Positions 37,448-46,552 of a stretch of DNA of 64,000 bases are shown here, one piece after another (position 1 is the first letter of the stretch; each line of letters starts with the position of its first letter). A program made the position numbers and the translations under genes. This DNA is from an uncultured Pelagibacteraceae bacterium (GTDB lineage: Bacteria > Pseudomonadota > Alphaproteobacteria > Pelagibacterales > Pelagibacteraceae), in contig CACHCA010000003.1 in NCBI GenBank assembly GCA_902578265.1, positions 62,001 through 126,000 on the forward strand, read 5' to 3'. Under the pieces are notes generated by a model. It was not told where the DNA came from. It did not search any database and saw only the letters and a program-made list of their open reading frames with translations.

Positions 37448-37499
37448 GGGTTTTTCATAAAGCAGTACCATTTTTTTAAATATTGCTTATATATAATTT

Positions 37500-38039
37500 A
37501 TGTTCGTTCAAACTGAGATAACACCAAATCCTAATTCCTTAAAATTCATACCAGGTAAGGTTGTTTCTAGCGCAGGATCATTTGAAGTAACTAAAAATGA
37601 CGAAGTAAATAATGAACTAATTAGAAATATTCTTTCAGTGAATGGTGTTGAGGGAATTTTTTTAAGTAAAGATTTCATTTCAGTCAATAAATATGATGAA
37701 ACTTCTTGGGATGACATTAAGCATATTGTGATTTCTCATATTAATGAATTTTATGCATCAGGAAAAGAATTTGTCATTAATAACGATTTAACTGAACAAA
37801 ATGAAAGCTTTGATGAGATTGAGAAACGAATAATACAATTACTCGAGGATAAAATTCGTCCAGCAATAGCAAGAGATGGTGGAGATATTAAATTTAAAGA
37901 GTTTAAAGATGGAGTAGTTAAAGTGCAATTACAAGGGAGCTGTTCAGGCTGTCCTAGTTCTACAATGACTCTAAAACAAGGTGTTCAAAATCTTTTATGT
38001 CATTATTTACCAGAAGTAAAAAGAGTCGAGGCTATTTAA
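37500..38039 (+). CDS. NifU-like Fe-S cluster scaffold/carrier (Nfu)
   Basis: 179 residues. An N-terminal Nfu_N domain (QTEITPNPNSLKFIPGK) is followed by a NifU C-terminal domain with the cluster-binding CSGC in GSCSGCPSSTMTLKQG near residue 145. Nfu proteins pass 4Fe-4S clusters to targets such as MiaB and lipoyl synthase; miaB lies 3 kb away. Only 52 bp separate it from trpS. Confidence 0.94.
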   Translation: MFVQTEITPNPNSLKFIPGKVVSSAGSFEVTKNDEVNNELIRNILSVNGVEGIFLSKDFISVNKYDETSWDDIKHIVISHINEFYASGKEFVINNDLTEQNESFDEIEKRIIQLLEDKIRPAIARDGGDIKFKEFKDGVVKVQLQGSCSGCPSSTMTLKQGVQNLLCHYLPEVKRVEAI

Positions 38040-38042
38040 TAA

Positions 38043-39125
38043 ATGAAAAGAATCTTCAAAAAAAATAAAATAAAACCATTTAAAGTTTTCGATGAAAATA
38101 ATCTAAGTTCACTTCCAAGAATTATTCTGAGTAGTATACTTGTTATCTTATTTTTTTATTCTTTGCCAATTGTCATTAATTTTACCAGTGATAAAATTGA
38201 AAGTTCTGCTGGGATTCAAAATAATTCAAAAGCAATACTTGCATACACTCTTAATAAAAAATCCTCGAATTCTTTGAATTCTAAAACACTTAGTGAGGAT
38301 GATTTGCTAATCGATATTTATAGTTTAAATGATCAAGAAACGGATACAGTAAGATTAGATGCTTCAACGATTAAACAGCTTTTTGAGGATACAGATTATA
38401 AGCTTGATGATGTAAGAAAAAATAAATTAGTTAAGCCTATAGCTTTAACTTTACTACCTGCAGAAATAAAAATGATAGAGAGCGTTAAAAAGAGAAAAGA
38501 ATTCTTTATACAAATTGTATTACCATTAATTTTAGAAGAAAATAAAAACATCAAATTAGATAGAAAGAGATTATTTAGCATAATTAATAAAAGTAATAAC
38601 ACAAAATCTGAGAAACAATGGTTAGAAAAAAAATATAAACAATACGGTATACCCTCTAGAGATTTATCAAGTTTAAAAAGAAGAATGGATATAGTTCCAG
38701 TTTCATTGGCACTTGCTCAAGCTGCTAAAGAAACGGGATGGGGAACTTCAAGATTTGCGCAACAAGGAAATGCTTTATTTGGACAATGGACTTGGTCAGG
38801 AGAAGGATTAAAACCTAAAGATGCCGAGAAAAATGAAGGTCATAAAGTAATGAAATTTAATGTTTTACAAGCGTCTGTAAGAGCTTATCAAAGAAATATA
38901 AACACTCATTCAAGTTACGAGGATTTTAGATTAGCTAGAGCTAAATTGAGAGATTTAGACAAACCATTAGACAGCATAATTCTATCTGAATATTTAGATA
39001 AATATGCAGAGACTGGAAGCGAGTATGTAAAAGTTTTACAGAAAATTATCCAACAAAATAATTTGAGGGATTTTGATGATGCAAAATTATTGCCTTCAAG
39101 CATATCACTAGAGAGTTTAATTTAA
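38043..39125 (+). CDS. Bax-like membrane-anchored glucosaminidase-domain protein
   Basis: 360 residues with one N-terminal TM segment (about 28-48) and a periplasmic remainder. The C-terminal half carries PVSLALAQAAKETGWGTSRFAQQGNALFGQWTW, the Bax/FlgJ-type glucosaminidase block with the presumed catalytic Glu in AAKETGWG (about residue 227). It probably cleaves glycan strands of peptidoglycan. It begins 3 bp after the nfu gene. Confidence 0.88.
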   Translation: MKRIFKKNKIKPFKVFDENNLSSLPRIILSSILVILFFYSLPIVINFTSDKIESSAGIQNNSKAILAYTLNKKSSNSLNSKTLSEDDLLIDIYSLNDQETDTVRLDASTIKQLFEDTDYKLDDVRKNKLVKPIALTLLPAEIKMIESVKKRKEFFIQIVLPLILEENKNIKLDRKRLFSIINKSNNTKSEKQWLEKKYKQYGIPSRDLSSLKRRMDIVPVSLALAQAAKETGWGTSRFAQQGNALFGQWTWSGEGLKPKDAEKNEGHKVMKFNVLQASVRAYQRNINTHSSYEDFRLARAKLRDLDKPLDSIILSEYLDKYAETGSEYVKVLQKIIQQNNLRDFDDAKLLPSSISLESLI

Positions 39126-39129
39126 GATA

Positions 39130-40185
39130 CTAATCAACAATAAATTGAGTTCCAAACCATCTCCATTTACCATTGTCATTTAAAGAACAATTGACTCGGC
39201 CTCTTCTAGGTAAAAATGGCTCTCTAAATTTTATTGTAAGTTCTTTACCAACAAGTTTAATATTTGATTTCATCCACTTATCTCCTTCATTTGAATAGCA
39301 ATTAATATTTTCAATATTTTTTTGATCATCAAAAAATTTAACTTTAAATTTTGGTGGATTATTACCTTTTGATAATTTTTTTTCATCAGGTTCTAAGCTT
39401 TTAAATTCAAGTGGATAATAGTTAATTATTGATTTAAATCTTTTAATTTTTCCGTATTTTTCATTAATTGGAAACCTCGGAAGTTCAAATTTATTTTTAT
39501 TTATGTCAATAATTCCTGAATGTTGTCCAAATGCAATTTTGAAATTTTGAGATATATAATCTCTCATAAATCCTGAATATTCTCCAAATGGATAAGAAAA
39601 TAAAGTCGGCACATAACCTAATTTTTCCTTAAAAATTAGATTTGATGTTTTTATGTCATCTAAAAAAACTTCCTCTGATTTTTCAATTAAATAATCATGA
39701 GAGTGTGAGTGATGTCCAATAACTCCAAATTCACTTCGCTCAATTTCTCTAATTTGATCCCAGTTCATGTAACCATTGTTACCAACAGGTTCAGTAGATA
39801 CAAATAATACAAATGGAATTTGATTTTGCTTTAAGTAAGGCCAAGCATTATCATAAAAGGATTGAAATGCATCATCAACAGTAAGAAGAATTTTTTTTTC
39901 TTTTTTTGGAACATCAAACTCATCTATAAAATCTTTTGGATGATAGAAGGTTAATTTGGCATCTAAAATAAGTTCAATATGTTCCTTGAAAATATCCATT
40001 GATATATTTGTTGATGGATACTTAAATTCATTAAATCGGTGGTACATAATAGATAGTACACCCTCATCATTAGAAAAATATCTATCATTATTTTCTTGTG
40101 CGTTTGAGTCAAAAGTCAATATAATTAAAAAAATGAATAAATTGATTATAGATGCTGTAAAGGATAATATTTTTTTTATGATCAT
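39130..40185 (-). CDS. Secreted polysaccharide deacetylase (NodB-like)
   Basis: 351 residues with a signal peptide (about 1-30, ending SNAQ). The NodB domain starts SIMYHRF; motif 1 reads LLTVDDAFQSF (catalytic-base Asp and metal Asp, with Ala instead of the usual Gly) and motif 2 HHSHSHDYL has the metal histidines. A beta-rich C-terminal domain (about 270-351) is not recognised. Substrate could be peptidoglycan or an exopolysaccharide. Its first 53 bp overlap tsaB on the other strand. Confidence 0.88.
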   Translation of the reverse strand: MIIKKILSFTASIINLFIFLIILTFDSNAQENNDRYFSNDEGVLSIMYHRFNEFKYPSTNISMDIFKEHIELILDAKLTFYHPKDFIDEFDVPKKEKKILLTVDDAFQSFYDNAWPYLKQNQIPFVLFVSTEPVGNNGYMNWDQIREIERSEFGVIGHHSHSHDYLIEKSEEVFLDDIKTSNLIFKEKLGYVPTLFSYPFGEYSGFMRDYISQNFKIAFGQHSGIIDINKNKFELPRFPINEKYGKIKRFKSIINYYPLEFKSLEPDEKKLSKGNNPPKFKVKFFDDQKNIENINCYSNEGDKWMKSNIKLVGKELTIKFREPFLPRRGRVNCSLNDNGKWRWFGTQFIVD

Positions 40186-40519
40186 TAATGATAATAATAC
40201 ATATAGTGTTACTCATGAAAATAGCAAAAATAATTATGAAAAACTGATTGTTTTACTAATTGATTTTTTAAAAAATAATAATTTAAAGATTAGTGACATC
40301 GGATCAATTTATATAAATAGAGGTCCTGGTAGCTTTGCAGGTATTCGAAATTCTTTATCAACAATTAAAGCAATTCATATGATTAAAAAAATTGATTATT
40401 ATTGCTTTAGTTTTAAGGACTTTGAGAATGAAATTGATATTAAATATGAGAATATACCGCATCTTTGCAGTAAATTTAATATTAAAAAAAATTTGATTAA
40501 TCCTTATTATATAAGTTAA
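40133..40519 (+). CDS. tsaB: TsaB-like protein, half length (t6A synthesis)
   Basis: 128 residues from the ATG at 40133, against about 230 in E. coli. The N-terminal strand KLIIDAV and the signature RGPGSFAGIRNSLSTIKAI (about 64-82) identify TsaB, which pairs with TsaD in making threonylcarbamoyl-adenosine at A37 of ANN-decoding tRNAs. The C-terminal actin-like subdomain is missing; the stop is only 8 bp before fur and no remnant of it was found. The rimI gene, often between tsaB and fur, is also absent. The retained N-terminal domain provides the TsaD interface, so function is plausible. Confidence 0.8.
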   Translation: MNKLIIDAVKDNIFFMIINDNNTYSVTHENSKNNYEKLIVLLIDFLKNNNLKISDIGSIYINRGPGSFAGIRNSLSTIKAIHMIKKIDYYCFSFKDFENEIDIKYENIPHLCSKFNIKKNLINPYYIS

Positions 40520-40527
40520 AATTAGGC

Positions 40528-40968
40528 ATGTCGGATACAGCAGATACAATTGAACAAAAGTGTTTAGCTAAAGGTGTTAAACTCACAGAACAGAGAAAAA
40601 TTATCGCAAAAATAATTTCGGAGTCAAAATCTGAATATGGAGAGTCAGATCACCCGGATGTAGATGAGCTTTATAACCGTGTGTCGAAAGTTGACCCAAA
40701 AATTAGTATAGCCACAGTTTACAGGACAGTAAAATTATTCGAAGAGGCTGGGATCTTAACAAAACACGATTTTAAAGGTGGAAAGGCAAGATATGAAGCA
40801 ATGATTGAAAGTCATCACGATCATTTGATAGATATTAAAACAGGTGAAATTATAGAATTTGTTGATGACGAGATAGAAAAACTTCAAAAAAAAGTTGCAG
40901 AAAAATACGGTTATAAATTAGTAGATCACAAATTGGAATTATATGGGGTTAAAAAAAAGCCTCAATAA
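40528..40968 (+). CDS. fur: Fur-family metal-responsive repressor (Fur/Mur)
   Basis: 146 residues (E. coli Fur 148). The winged helix (about 10-85) contains SIATVYRTVKLFEEAGI; the metal-binding dimerisation domain has ESHHDHLIDIKTGEIIEF. In many alphaproteobacteria the fur next to miaB senses Mn2+ (Mur) rather than Fe2+; the sequence alone does not decide. A second family member, Irr, is at 55.8 kb. It sits between tsaB and miaB with only a few bp either side. Confidence 0.94.
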   Translation: MSDTADTIEQKCLAKGVKLTEQRKIIAKIISESKSEYGESDHPDVDELYNRVSKVDPKISIATVYRTVKLFEEAGILTKHDFKGGKARYEAMIESHHDHLIDIKTGEIIEFVDDEIEKLQKKVAEKYGYKLVDHKLELYGVKKKPQ

Positions 40969-42297
40969 ATGAGTCAAAAAATTTTCATCAAAACTTTTGG
41001 GTGTCAAATGAATGAGTATGACTCGAATAGAATATTAGACACTGTTAAAAAAATTGGTTATGAAAAGACAGAAAAATACGAGGATGCTAATTGTTATTTA
41101 TTAAACACATGTCACATAAGGGATAAAGCTAAAGAAAAAGTTTATTCTGAGGTAGGCAGAGTAAAAAAAATCTTTAGATATAAAAAAAAGCCATTAGTTA
41201 TTATTGCAGGTTGTGTTGCTCAAGCAGAAAATCAAGAGATGCTAAAAAGAGAGCCTTTCATTGATTTGGTAATAGGTCCTCAAGCTTACCATAAAATTAA
41301 TGATACAATTTTAAATTACGTTGAAAAAAAAAGAAAACTTGAAGAAACAGAGTTTGATGCTGTTACAAAATTTGAATATTTGAGTAAAATAAAAACTAAA
41401 GTAGATAAAGTTTCATCTTTTTTAACAATTCAAGAAGGCTGTGATAAGTTTTGTCATTTTTGTGTAGTTCCTTTCACTAGAGGACCAGAGTACTCAAGAC
41501 CACCTAGTCAAATTTTGGATGAAGCAAAATATTTAGCGGACAATGGTGTAAGAGAAATAACTTTGTTAGGTCAAAATGTTAATGCTTACGAAAGTAATGG
41601 TTTTCGCTTATCAGATTTAATTTTAAGTATTGAAAAATTAAGTGATATTAAAAGAATAAGATACACAACATCTCATCCAAAAGATATGACTAATGACCTA
41701 ATTGAAGTTTATAAGTGTTCTAATAAACTTATGCCACTTGTACATTTACCAGTGCAAAGTGGATCAAATAAAATATTAAAATTAATGAATAGAAATCATT
41801 CTATTGAGAATTACCTCGAAACATTTAATCAACTTAAAGAAATTAATTCAAAAATAGAATTTTCAAGCGATTTTATAATAGCTTACCCTGGGGAAGAAAA
41901 TCAGGATTTTGAGGATACTTTAAATTTAATTAAAAAAGTAAAGTTTATAAATTCTTATTCATATATTTTTAGCCCTAGACCTGGAACCGTATCTGAAAAT
42001 TTAAATTTAATTGATAAAAAAACTTCATTTGAAAGATTAGAAATAATTCAAAATGAGTTGTTCGAAAATCAGATCCAAAAGAACAAGTCTTTAGAGAACA
42101 GCATTGTGGAAGTGTTAGTTGAAAATTTCACAGAAGATAAAACTAAAACATTTGGAAGATCTAAGCACATGACATCGGTAATCTTTGATGGTAAGAAAAG
42201 TGACATTGGAAAAATTGTGCAAGTAAAAATTAGTAAAAGTAATAGAAGTACTTTATTTGGTGAAATTTTAGATAATTCTAATCAGAAAGTTGCATAA
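40969..42297 (+). CDS. miaB: tRNA-2-methylthio-N6-dimethylallyladenosine synthase
   Basis: 442 residues (E. coli 474). The radical-SAM CxxxCxxC is in CDKFCHFC near residue 158, the N-terminal auxiliary-cluster cysteines are in FGCQMN, NTCHIRDKA and AGCVAQ, and a TRAM domain ends the protein. It adds the methylthio group to i6A37. The ATG directly follows the fur stop. Confidence 0.97.
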   Translation: MSQKIFIKTFGCQMNEYDSNRILDTVKKIGYEKTEKYEDANCYLLNTCHIRDKAKEKVYSEVGRVKKIFRYKKKPLVIIAGCVAQAENQEMLKREPFIDLVIGPQAYHKINDTILNYVEKKRKLEETEFDAVTKFEYLSKIKTKVDKVSSFLTIQEGCDKFCHFCVVPFTRGPEYSRPPSQILDEAKYLADNGVREITLLGQNVNAYESNGFRLSDLILSIEKLSDIKRIRYTTSHPKDMTNDLIEVYKCSNKLMPLVHLPVQSGSNKILKLMNRNHSIENYLETFNQLKEINSKIEFSSDFIIAYPGEENQDFEDTLNLIKKVKFINSYSYIFSPRPGTVSENLNLIDKKTSFERLEIIQNELFENQIQKNKSLENSIVEVLVENFTEDKTKTFGRSKHMTSVIFDGKKSDIGKIVQVKISKSNRSTLFGEILDNSNQKVA

Positions 42298-42299
42298 AT

Positions 42300-43295
42300 T
42301 TGAGCGGAATAACAAAAAAAAATATTGATCAGGCAATAAAGTTTGTTTACTCGGACAATTACTCTTTAAGTGTAATATTCCATGATAACGATTTGTTAAT
42401 GGGTGTTGTTGGTGAATTTAATAAAAATTTACAGGAACTTGAAAAAATCACCAAATGCAGTTTATATTCAAGGGGAAATTCTATTCTTATAAAATCAGAT
42501 CCAGAAACAAATGAAAAGGTAAAGAATGCGATTCAATTTTTAGTTAACCAATTTATTAATAATGGAAATATCGAAAATAAAGATATACTTTCTTCGGTAG
42601 ACAAATTTATGATTAATGAAAAGATAAAAAATAATAATGTAACTGATATAATCAAAACTCCTAAAAAATCTATAATTCCTAGATCTGAAAAACAAAAGAA
42701 TTATGTCAGAGCTCTAAGACAAAGTGATATTGTAATTTCTGCTGGACCAGCAGGAACAGGTAAAACGTTTTTGGCTGTTGCTGTTGGTTTGACTATGCTT
42801 TTGGAGAAAAAAATTGAAAGAATAATTTTATCAAGACCTGCTGTTGAAGCTGGAGAGCGTTTAGGATTCTTACCAGGTGATATGAAAGAGAAAGTAGACC
42901 CTTATTTGAGACCGTTATATGACTCTTTATACGACCTTTTTGATTTCGAAAAAATCCAAAGAATGATTGAAATTGGAGATATAGAAATAGCACCATTAGC
43001 TTTTATGAGAGGTCGAACTCTTAAGAATTCCTTTGCAATTTTAGATGAAGCACAAAATGCAACAGATACTCAGATCAAAATGTTTCTTACTCGTATTGGT
43101 GAAAATTCAAAAATTGTAGTTAATGGAGATCCAACTCAAATTGATCTACCTAACAAAAATATGTCTGGATTGGTTAGATCAAAAGAATTACTTGGGCATT
43201 TAAAAGAAATATCAATTATTGATTTTGATCACTCAGATGTTGTTAGACATCCGCTTGTATCAAAAATAGTAAAAGCATATTCAAGTAATGATTAA
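42300..43295 (+). CDS. PhoH-like ATPase (YbeZ)
   Basis: 331 residues from a TTG start 2 bp after the miaB stop; no in-frame ATG upstream of the conserved N-terminal region exists, so TTG is preferred. The N-terminal KH-like region ends with SRGNSILIKSD; the ATPase has Walker A AGPAGTGKT near residue 150 and Walker B FAILDEAQNA. The family links with YbeY in rRNA and RNA metabolism. It overlaps ybeY by 8 bp. Confidence 0.94.
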   Translation: MSGITKKNIDQAIKFVYSDNYSLSVIFHDNDLLMGVVGEFNKNLQELEKITKCSLYSRGNSILIKSDPETNEKVKNAIQFLVNQFINNGNIENKDILSSVDKFMINEKIKNNNVTDIIKTPKKSIIPRSEKQKNYVRALRQSDIVISAGPAGTGKTFLAVAVGLTMLLEKKIERIILSRPAVEAGERLGFLPGDMKEKVDPYLRPLYDSLYDLFDFEKIQRMIEIGDIEIAPLAFMRGRTLKNSFAILDEAQNATDTQIKMFLTRIGENSKIVVNGDPTQIDLPNKNMSGLVRSKELLGHLKEISIIDFDHSDVVRHPLVSKIVKAYSSND

Positions 43296-43749
43296 ACTTA
43301 GTGTCTTCTCTGAAGACAAGGCTTGGTCAAAAAGACTTATAAATTCAGAAAATTTTTTTAAAAAAATATGCAATGCTTTTCCAAAGAAATATAAATTTTC
43401 AAACAAAAAAGTTTCATTAAGCCTATTACTTTCTAATAATAAAAATATTAAAAGATTAAACAAAAATTTTAGGAATATAAATAAATCTACTGATATTTTA
43501 TCTTTTCCATTTAATAAAAAAATTAAGATTTCAAAAAATACTTATTTGGGGGACATTATAATTAGTTATAATTATTTAGATAAGCCGAAATCTCAAGATT
43601 TAGGGTCATTTAAACAAAAAACTATTAAAATATTTATTCATGGTTTTCTTCATCTTTTAGGGTTTGATCATATAAAAAATAAAGATTATTTTAAAATGTT
43701 AAGAGAAGAAAATTTTATATATAAACATGTAAAATCAAAAATGAATTAA
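43288..43749 (+). CDS. ybeY: Endoribonuclease YbeY
   Basis: 153 residues (E. coli 155). The zinc-binding HGFLHLLGFDH (HxxxHxxxxxH) near residue 113 is intact, as is STDILSFPF near 67. YbeY matures 16S rRNA 3' ends and takes part in ribosome quality control. It overlaps phoH by 8 bp; corC, which often follows, is missing and lnt starts 1 bp after the stop. Confidence 0.95.
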   Translation: MIKLSVFSEDKAWSKRLINSENFFKKICNAFPKKYKFSNKKVSLSLLLSNNKNIKRLNKNFRNINKSTDILSFPFNKKIKISKNTYLGDIIISYNYLDKPKSQDLGSFKQKTIKIFIHGFLHLLGFDHIKNKDYFKMLREENFIYKHVKSKMN

Positions 43750-43750
43750 T

Positions 43751-45295
43751 TTGAAAAAAAAAATTTATATTGAATCATTTATTTTAATCTTACTAGGTTC
43801 TTTTTCATCATTAAGCTTACCACCTTTTAATTATATTGTAATTAATTTTTTAACTTTCAGTTTTTTTTATATTTTTTTAATAAAACTTTTTGAGACTAGT
43901 AAAAATAAAAAGTTATTTTTCATTTATGGCTGGTTATTTGGACTTGGGTATTTTACAAGTAATCTCTATTGGATTTCGATATCATTGACTTTTGATGAAA
44001 GTTTTAAGTTTTTAATTCCATTGACTATAGTTTTAGTCCCTGCCTTTTTAGCTTTATTTTATGGTTTAGCTTCATTTTTATTTTTAATCTTGAAGCCGAA
44101 GAAAAATTTAAGTTCTTTCTTTCTTTTTTCTTTAGTATTTGGAACAGTTGAGTTCACAAGAGGAATAATTTTAACTGGTTTTCCATGGAATTTGATTGTC
44201 TATAGTTTTTCAAATCAAATAGAAATTTTAAGTATTATATCAATTATAGGCACATATAGTCTTAATCTTTTTTGCATTTCCCTTTTTGCTAGTCCATCAT
44301 TTTTTATCTTAAGAGACAGTAAAGTTGAAATTATTGTTTGTATTTTATTTTTCATAACAACATTATCTTTTTATGTTTTTGGATCTCAAAGAGTTGAAAA
44401 ATTTAACAATACTGAGGCTAATAAGCTCAACTATAAAATGAGAATTATAAGTTCAAATATTAATATTGATAGATTCTACAAAAATACTGATCCTATTTCA
44501 GTAATTGATGATTTGATTAAAATTAGTTCTCCTCAAAAAAATGAAAAAACAATTTTTATTTGGCCCGAGGGTATTTTGCCAGACATTTCAAAAGATGAAC
44601 TTAAAGAATACAAATTCTTATTTGAAAGTAAATTTGATGAAAATCATTTATTATCACTTGGAATTAATGACATAAAAAAAGTTGGTCAAACTATAAAATA
44701 TTTTAATTCATTTACAGTTTATGACCACAACCTTGAAATTTTAAATTCATATAACAAGGTTAATCTAGTTCCTTTTGGCGAATTTTTGCCTTTTGAGAAA
44801 ACATTAAGTCTCTTAGGATTAAAGACCATAACCAATAATTATCAATCTTATTCAAGAGGAAAAAAAAGAAATATTATTGATTTGAATAAACCTAATTTTT
44901 CTGTGAGACTTTTACCTCTAATTTGTTACGAAATAATTTACACAGGAAATATTTCTAAAATTAGAGATTTTGATCTTATTGTAAATATTTCTGAGGATGG
45001 TTGGTTTGGTCAGTCGATAGGTCCACATCAGCATTTTGTACACAGTGCTTATAGAGCTATCGAAAGTGGCAAATATGTTTTAAGATCTGCTAATAATGGA
45101 ATATCAGCGGTTGTTAATCCCTTAGGAGTTGTTGAAAAAAAAATTGGTTTAGATCAATCTGGTTTTGTTGATTTGCTTGAGACAAAAAAAATAAAACCAA
45201 CAATTTTTTCAAAATATGGAAATAAAATTTTTATAATAATAATTTTAATGTATATTTTTTTGATATTTTCATTTAATAGAACTAAAAATGAGTAA
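43751..45295 (+). CDS. lnt: Apolipoprotein N-acyltransferase
   Basis: 514 residues (E. coli 512), probably from a TTG directly after ybeY. An N-terminal bundle of membrane segments (about 1-215) is followed by a nitrilase-like domain with Glu in WPEGILP, Lys in [13 protein letters not shown] and Cys in PLICYEIIY, and a final TM anchor. It adds the third acyl chain to lipoproteins, for which LptE, DUF3576 and the BON protein here are candidates. It overlaps metK by 8 bp. Confidence 0.95.
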   Translation: MKKKIYIESFILILLGSFSSLSLPPFNYIVINFLTFSFFYIFLIKLFETSKNKKLFFIYGWLFGLGYFTSNLYWISISLTFDESFKFLIPLTIVLVPAFLALFYGLASFLFLILKPKKNLSSFFLFSLVFGTVEFTRGIILTGFPWNLIVYSFSNQIEILSIISIIGTYSLNLFCISLFASPSFFILRDSKVEIIVCILFFITTLSFYVFGSQRVEKFNNTEANKLNYKMRIISSNINIDRFYKNTDPISVIDDLIKISSPQKNEKTIFIWPEGILPDISKDELKEYKFLFESKFDENHLLSLGINDIKKVGQTIKYFNSFTVYDHNLEILNSYNKVNLVPFGEFLPFEKTLSLLGLKTITNNYQSYSRGKKRNIIDLNKPNFSVRLLPLICYEIIYTGNISKIRDFDLIVNISEDGWFGQSIGPHQHFVHSAYRAIESGKYVLRSANNGISAVVNPLGVVEKKIGLDQSGFVDLLETKKIKPTIFSKYGNKIFIIIILMYIFLIFSFNRTKNE

Positions 45296-46457
45296 CTTAA
45301 AAAATTATCTCTTTACCAGCGAGTCTGTCTCTGAGGGACATCCTGATAAAGTATCTGATAGAATCTCAGATATGGTTGTTGATACTTACATTTCTAAAGA
45401 TCCGTATTCTAGAGTAGCTTGTGAAACATTAACTACAACTAACAAGGTTGTTTTAGCTGGTGAGGTGAGAGGACCTAAAATTAAAAAAGATGAATTGATT
45501 GAAAAGGTTAGAGGCTGCATTAAAGACATTGGCTATGATCAAGAGGGTTTTACCTGGAAAGAAGCAACCAAAATAGAAAGTCATTTACATTCTCAATCAA
45601 CTGATATTGCTATGGGAGTTGACTCATCTAGTAACAAAGATGAGGGAGCTGGAGATCAAGGTATTATGTTTGGTTATGCATGTGATGAAACAGATGTCTT
45701 GATGCCAGCACCAATTCATTATTCTCATAAGATTTTAAGACTAATGGCTGAGGATAGAAAATTGGGAAAACTAAAAAATATTGAACCAGACTCAAAAAGC
45801 CAGGTAACATTTGAATATGTTGAAGGAAAACCTTTTAAAGTAAAATCTGTAGTTATATCTTCCCAGCATTCAGCCGACGTTGATCAGTTACAAGTAAAAG
45901 ATTTATTAAAACCCTACATGTTAAAATCCATACCTGAAAATTTTTTAAAAGATTTTAATGAGGATGAATTTTACGTAAACCCTACAGGTAATTTCGTTAT
46001 TGGTGGCCCTGATGGCGATTGTGGGCTGACTGGAAGAAAAATTATTGTTGATACTTATGGTGGAGCCGCTCCACATGGTGGTGGTGCATTTTCAGGAAAA
46101 GACCCGACTAAAGTTGATAGGTCAGCAGCATATGCCGCGAGATATATTGCAAAAAATGTAGTTGCATCAAAAATTTCTAAAAAATGCTTGATACAATTAG
46201 CATATGCAATCGGTGTTTCGAAACCACTATCTATTTATGTTGATCTTTTCGATAATGATTTAGATAAAAACAAATTTGTCGAAGAAAAAATCCAGGAGAA
46301 CTTTGATTTATCTCCTCGTGGAATAAGAGAAATGTTAGGGCTCAATAAACCTATATACGAAAAAACTGCTGCATATGGCCATTTTGGAAGGACACCAGAA
46401 CAGGATGGCTCTTTTTCTTGGGAAAAAACTGATAAAAAAGGTATATTTGCTAAATAG
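45288..46457 (+). CDS. metK: S-adenosylmethionine synthetase
   Basis: 389 residues (E. coli 384). [14 protein letters not shown] at 14-27, the [12 protein letters not shown] hexapeptide block near 119 and [16 protein letters not shown] near 265 are all conserved. It makes SAM, used here by MiaB, RsmG and RsmI. The start lies inside the end of lnt, so no leader riboswitch can precede it; regulation would be through the operon. A perfect hairpin with a T-tract follows 55 bp downstream. Confidence 0.98.
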   Translation: MSNLKNYLFTSESVSEGHPDKVSDRISDMVVDTYISKDPYSRVACETLTTTNKVVLAGEVRGPKIKKDELIEKVRGCIKDIGYDQEGFTWKEATKIESHLHSQSTDIAMGVDSSSNKDEGAGDQGIMFGYACDETDVLMPAPIHYSHKILRLMAEDRKLGKLKNIEPDSKSQVTFEYVEGKPFKVKSVVISSQHSADVDQLQVKDLLKPYMLKSIPENFLKDFNEDEFYVNPTGNFVIGGPDGDCGLTGRKIIVDTYGGAAPHGGGAFSGKDPTKVDRSAAYAARYIAKNVVASKISKKCLIQLAYAIGVSKPLSIYVDLFDNDLDKNKFVEEKIQENFDLSPRGIREMLGLNKPIYEKTAAYGHFGRTPEQDGSFSWEKTDKKGIFAK

Positions 46458-46512
46458 TTAAGTTGAATTAAAAAAAAACTTTATTATATTCACTTCACAT
46501 TGTTAAATTTAC

Positions 46513-46539
46513 AAAATGGGCATATGCCCATTTTTTTTT
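46513..46539 (+). terminator. Intrinsic terminator or attenuator between metK and nusA
   Basis: A perfect 22-bp palindrome centred at 46523/46524, with GGGC-ATAT-GCCC core and A/T extensions, runs straight into nine T (46531-46539). This is a textbook Rho-independent terminator 55 bp after metK, but it also ends only 13 bp before the nusA ATG. It may end the lnt-metK transcript or attenuate nusA. NusA itself acts on hairpin termination, so feedback is conceivable (inference). Confidence 0.85.
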
Positions 46540-46552
46540 GGAACTAATTAAA

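Noticed and set aside
39956-40132. Upstream in-frame extension of tsaB (59 codons)
   Set aside because: It lies wholly antisense to the deacetylase gene, has no similarity to TsaB, and the conserved TsaB N-terminus begins at the ATG at 40133.
45200-45300. SAM riboswitch upstream of metK
   Set aside because: metK starts inside the lnt coding sequence; there is no leader and no conserved SAM-aptamer core was seen.
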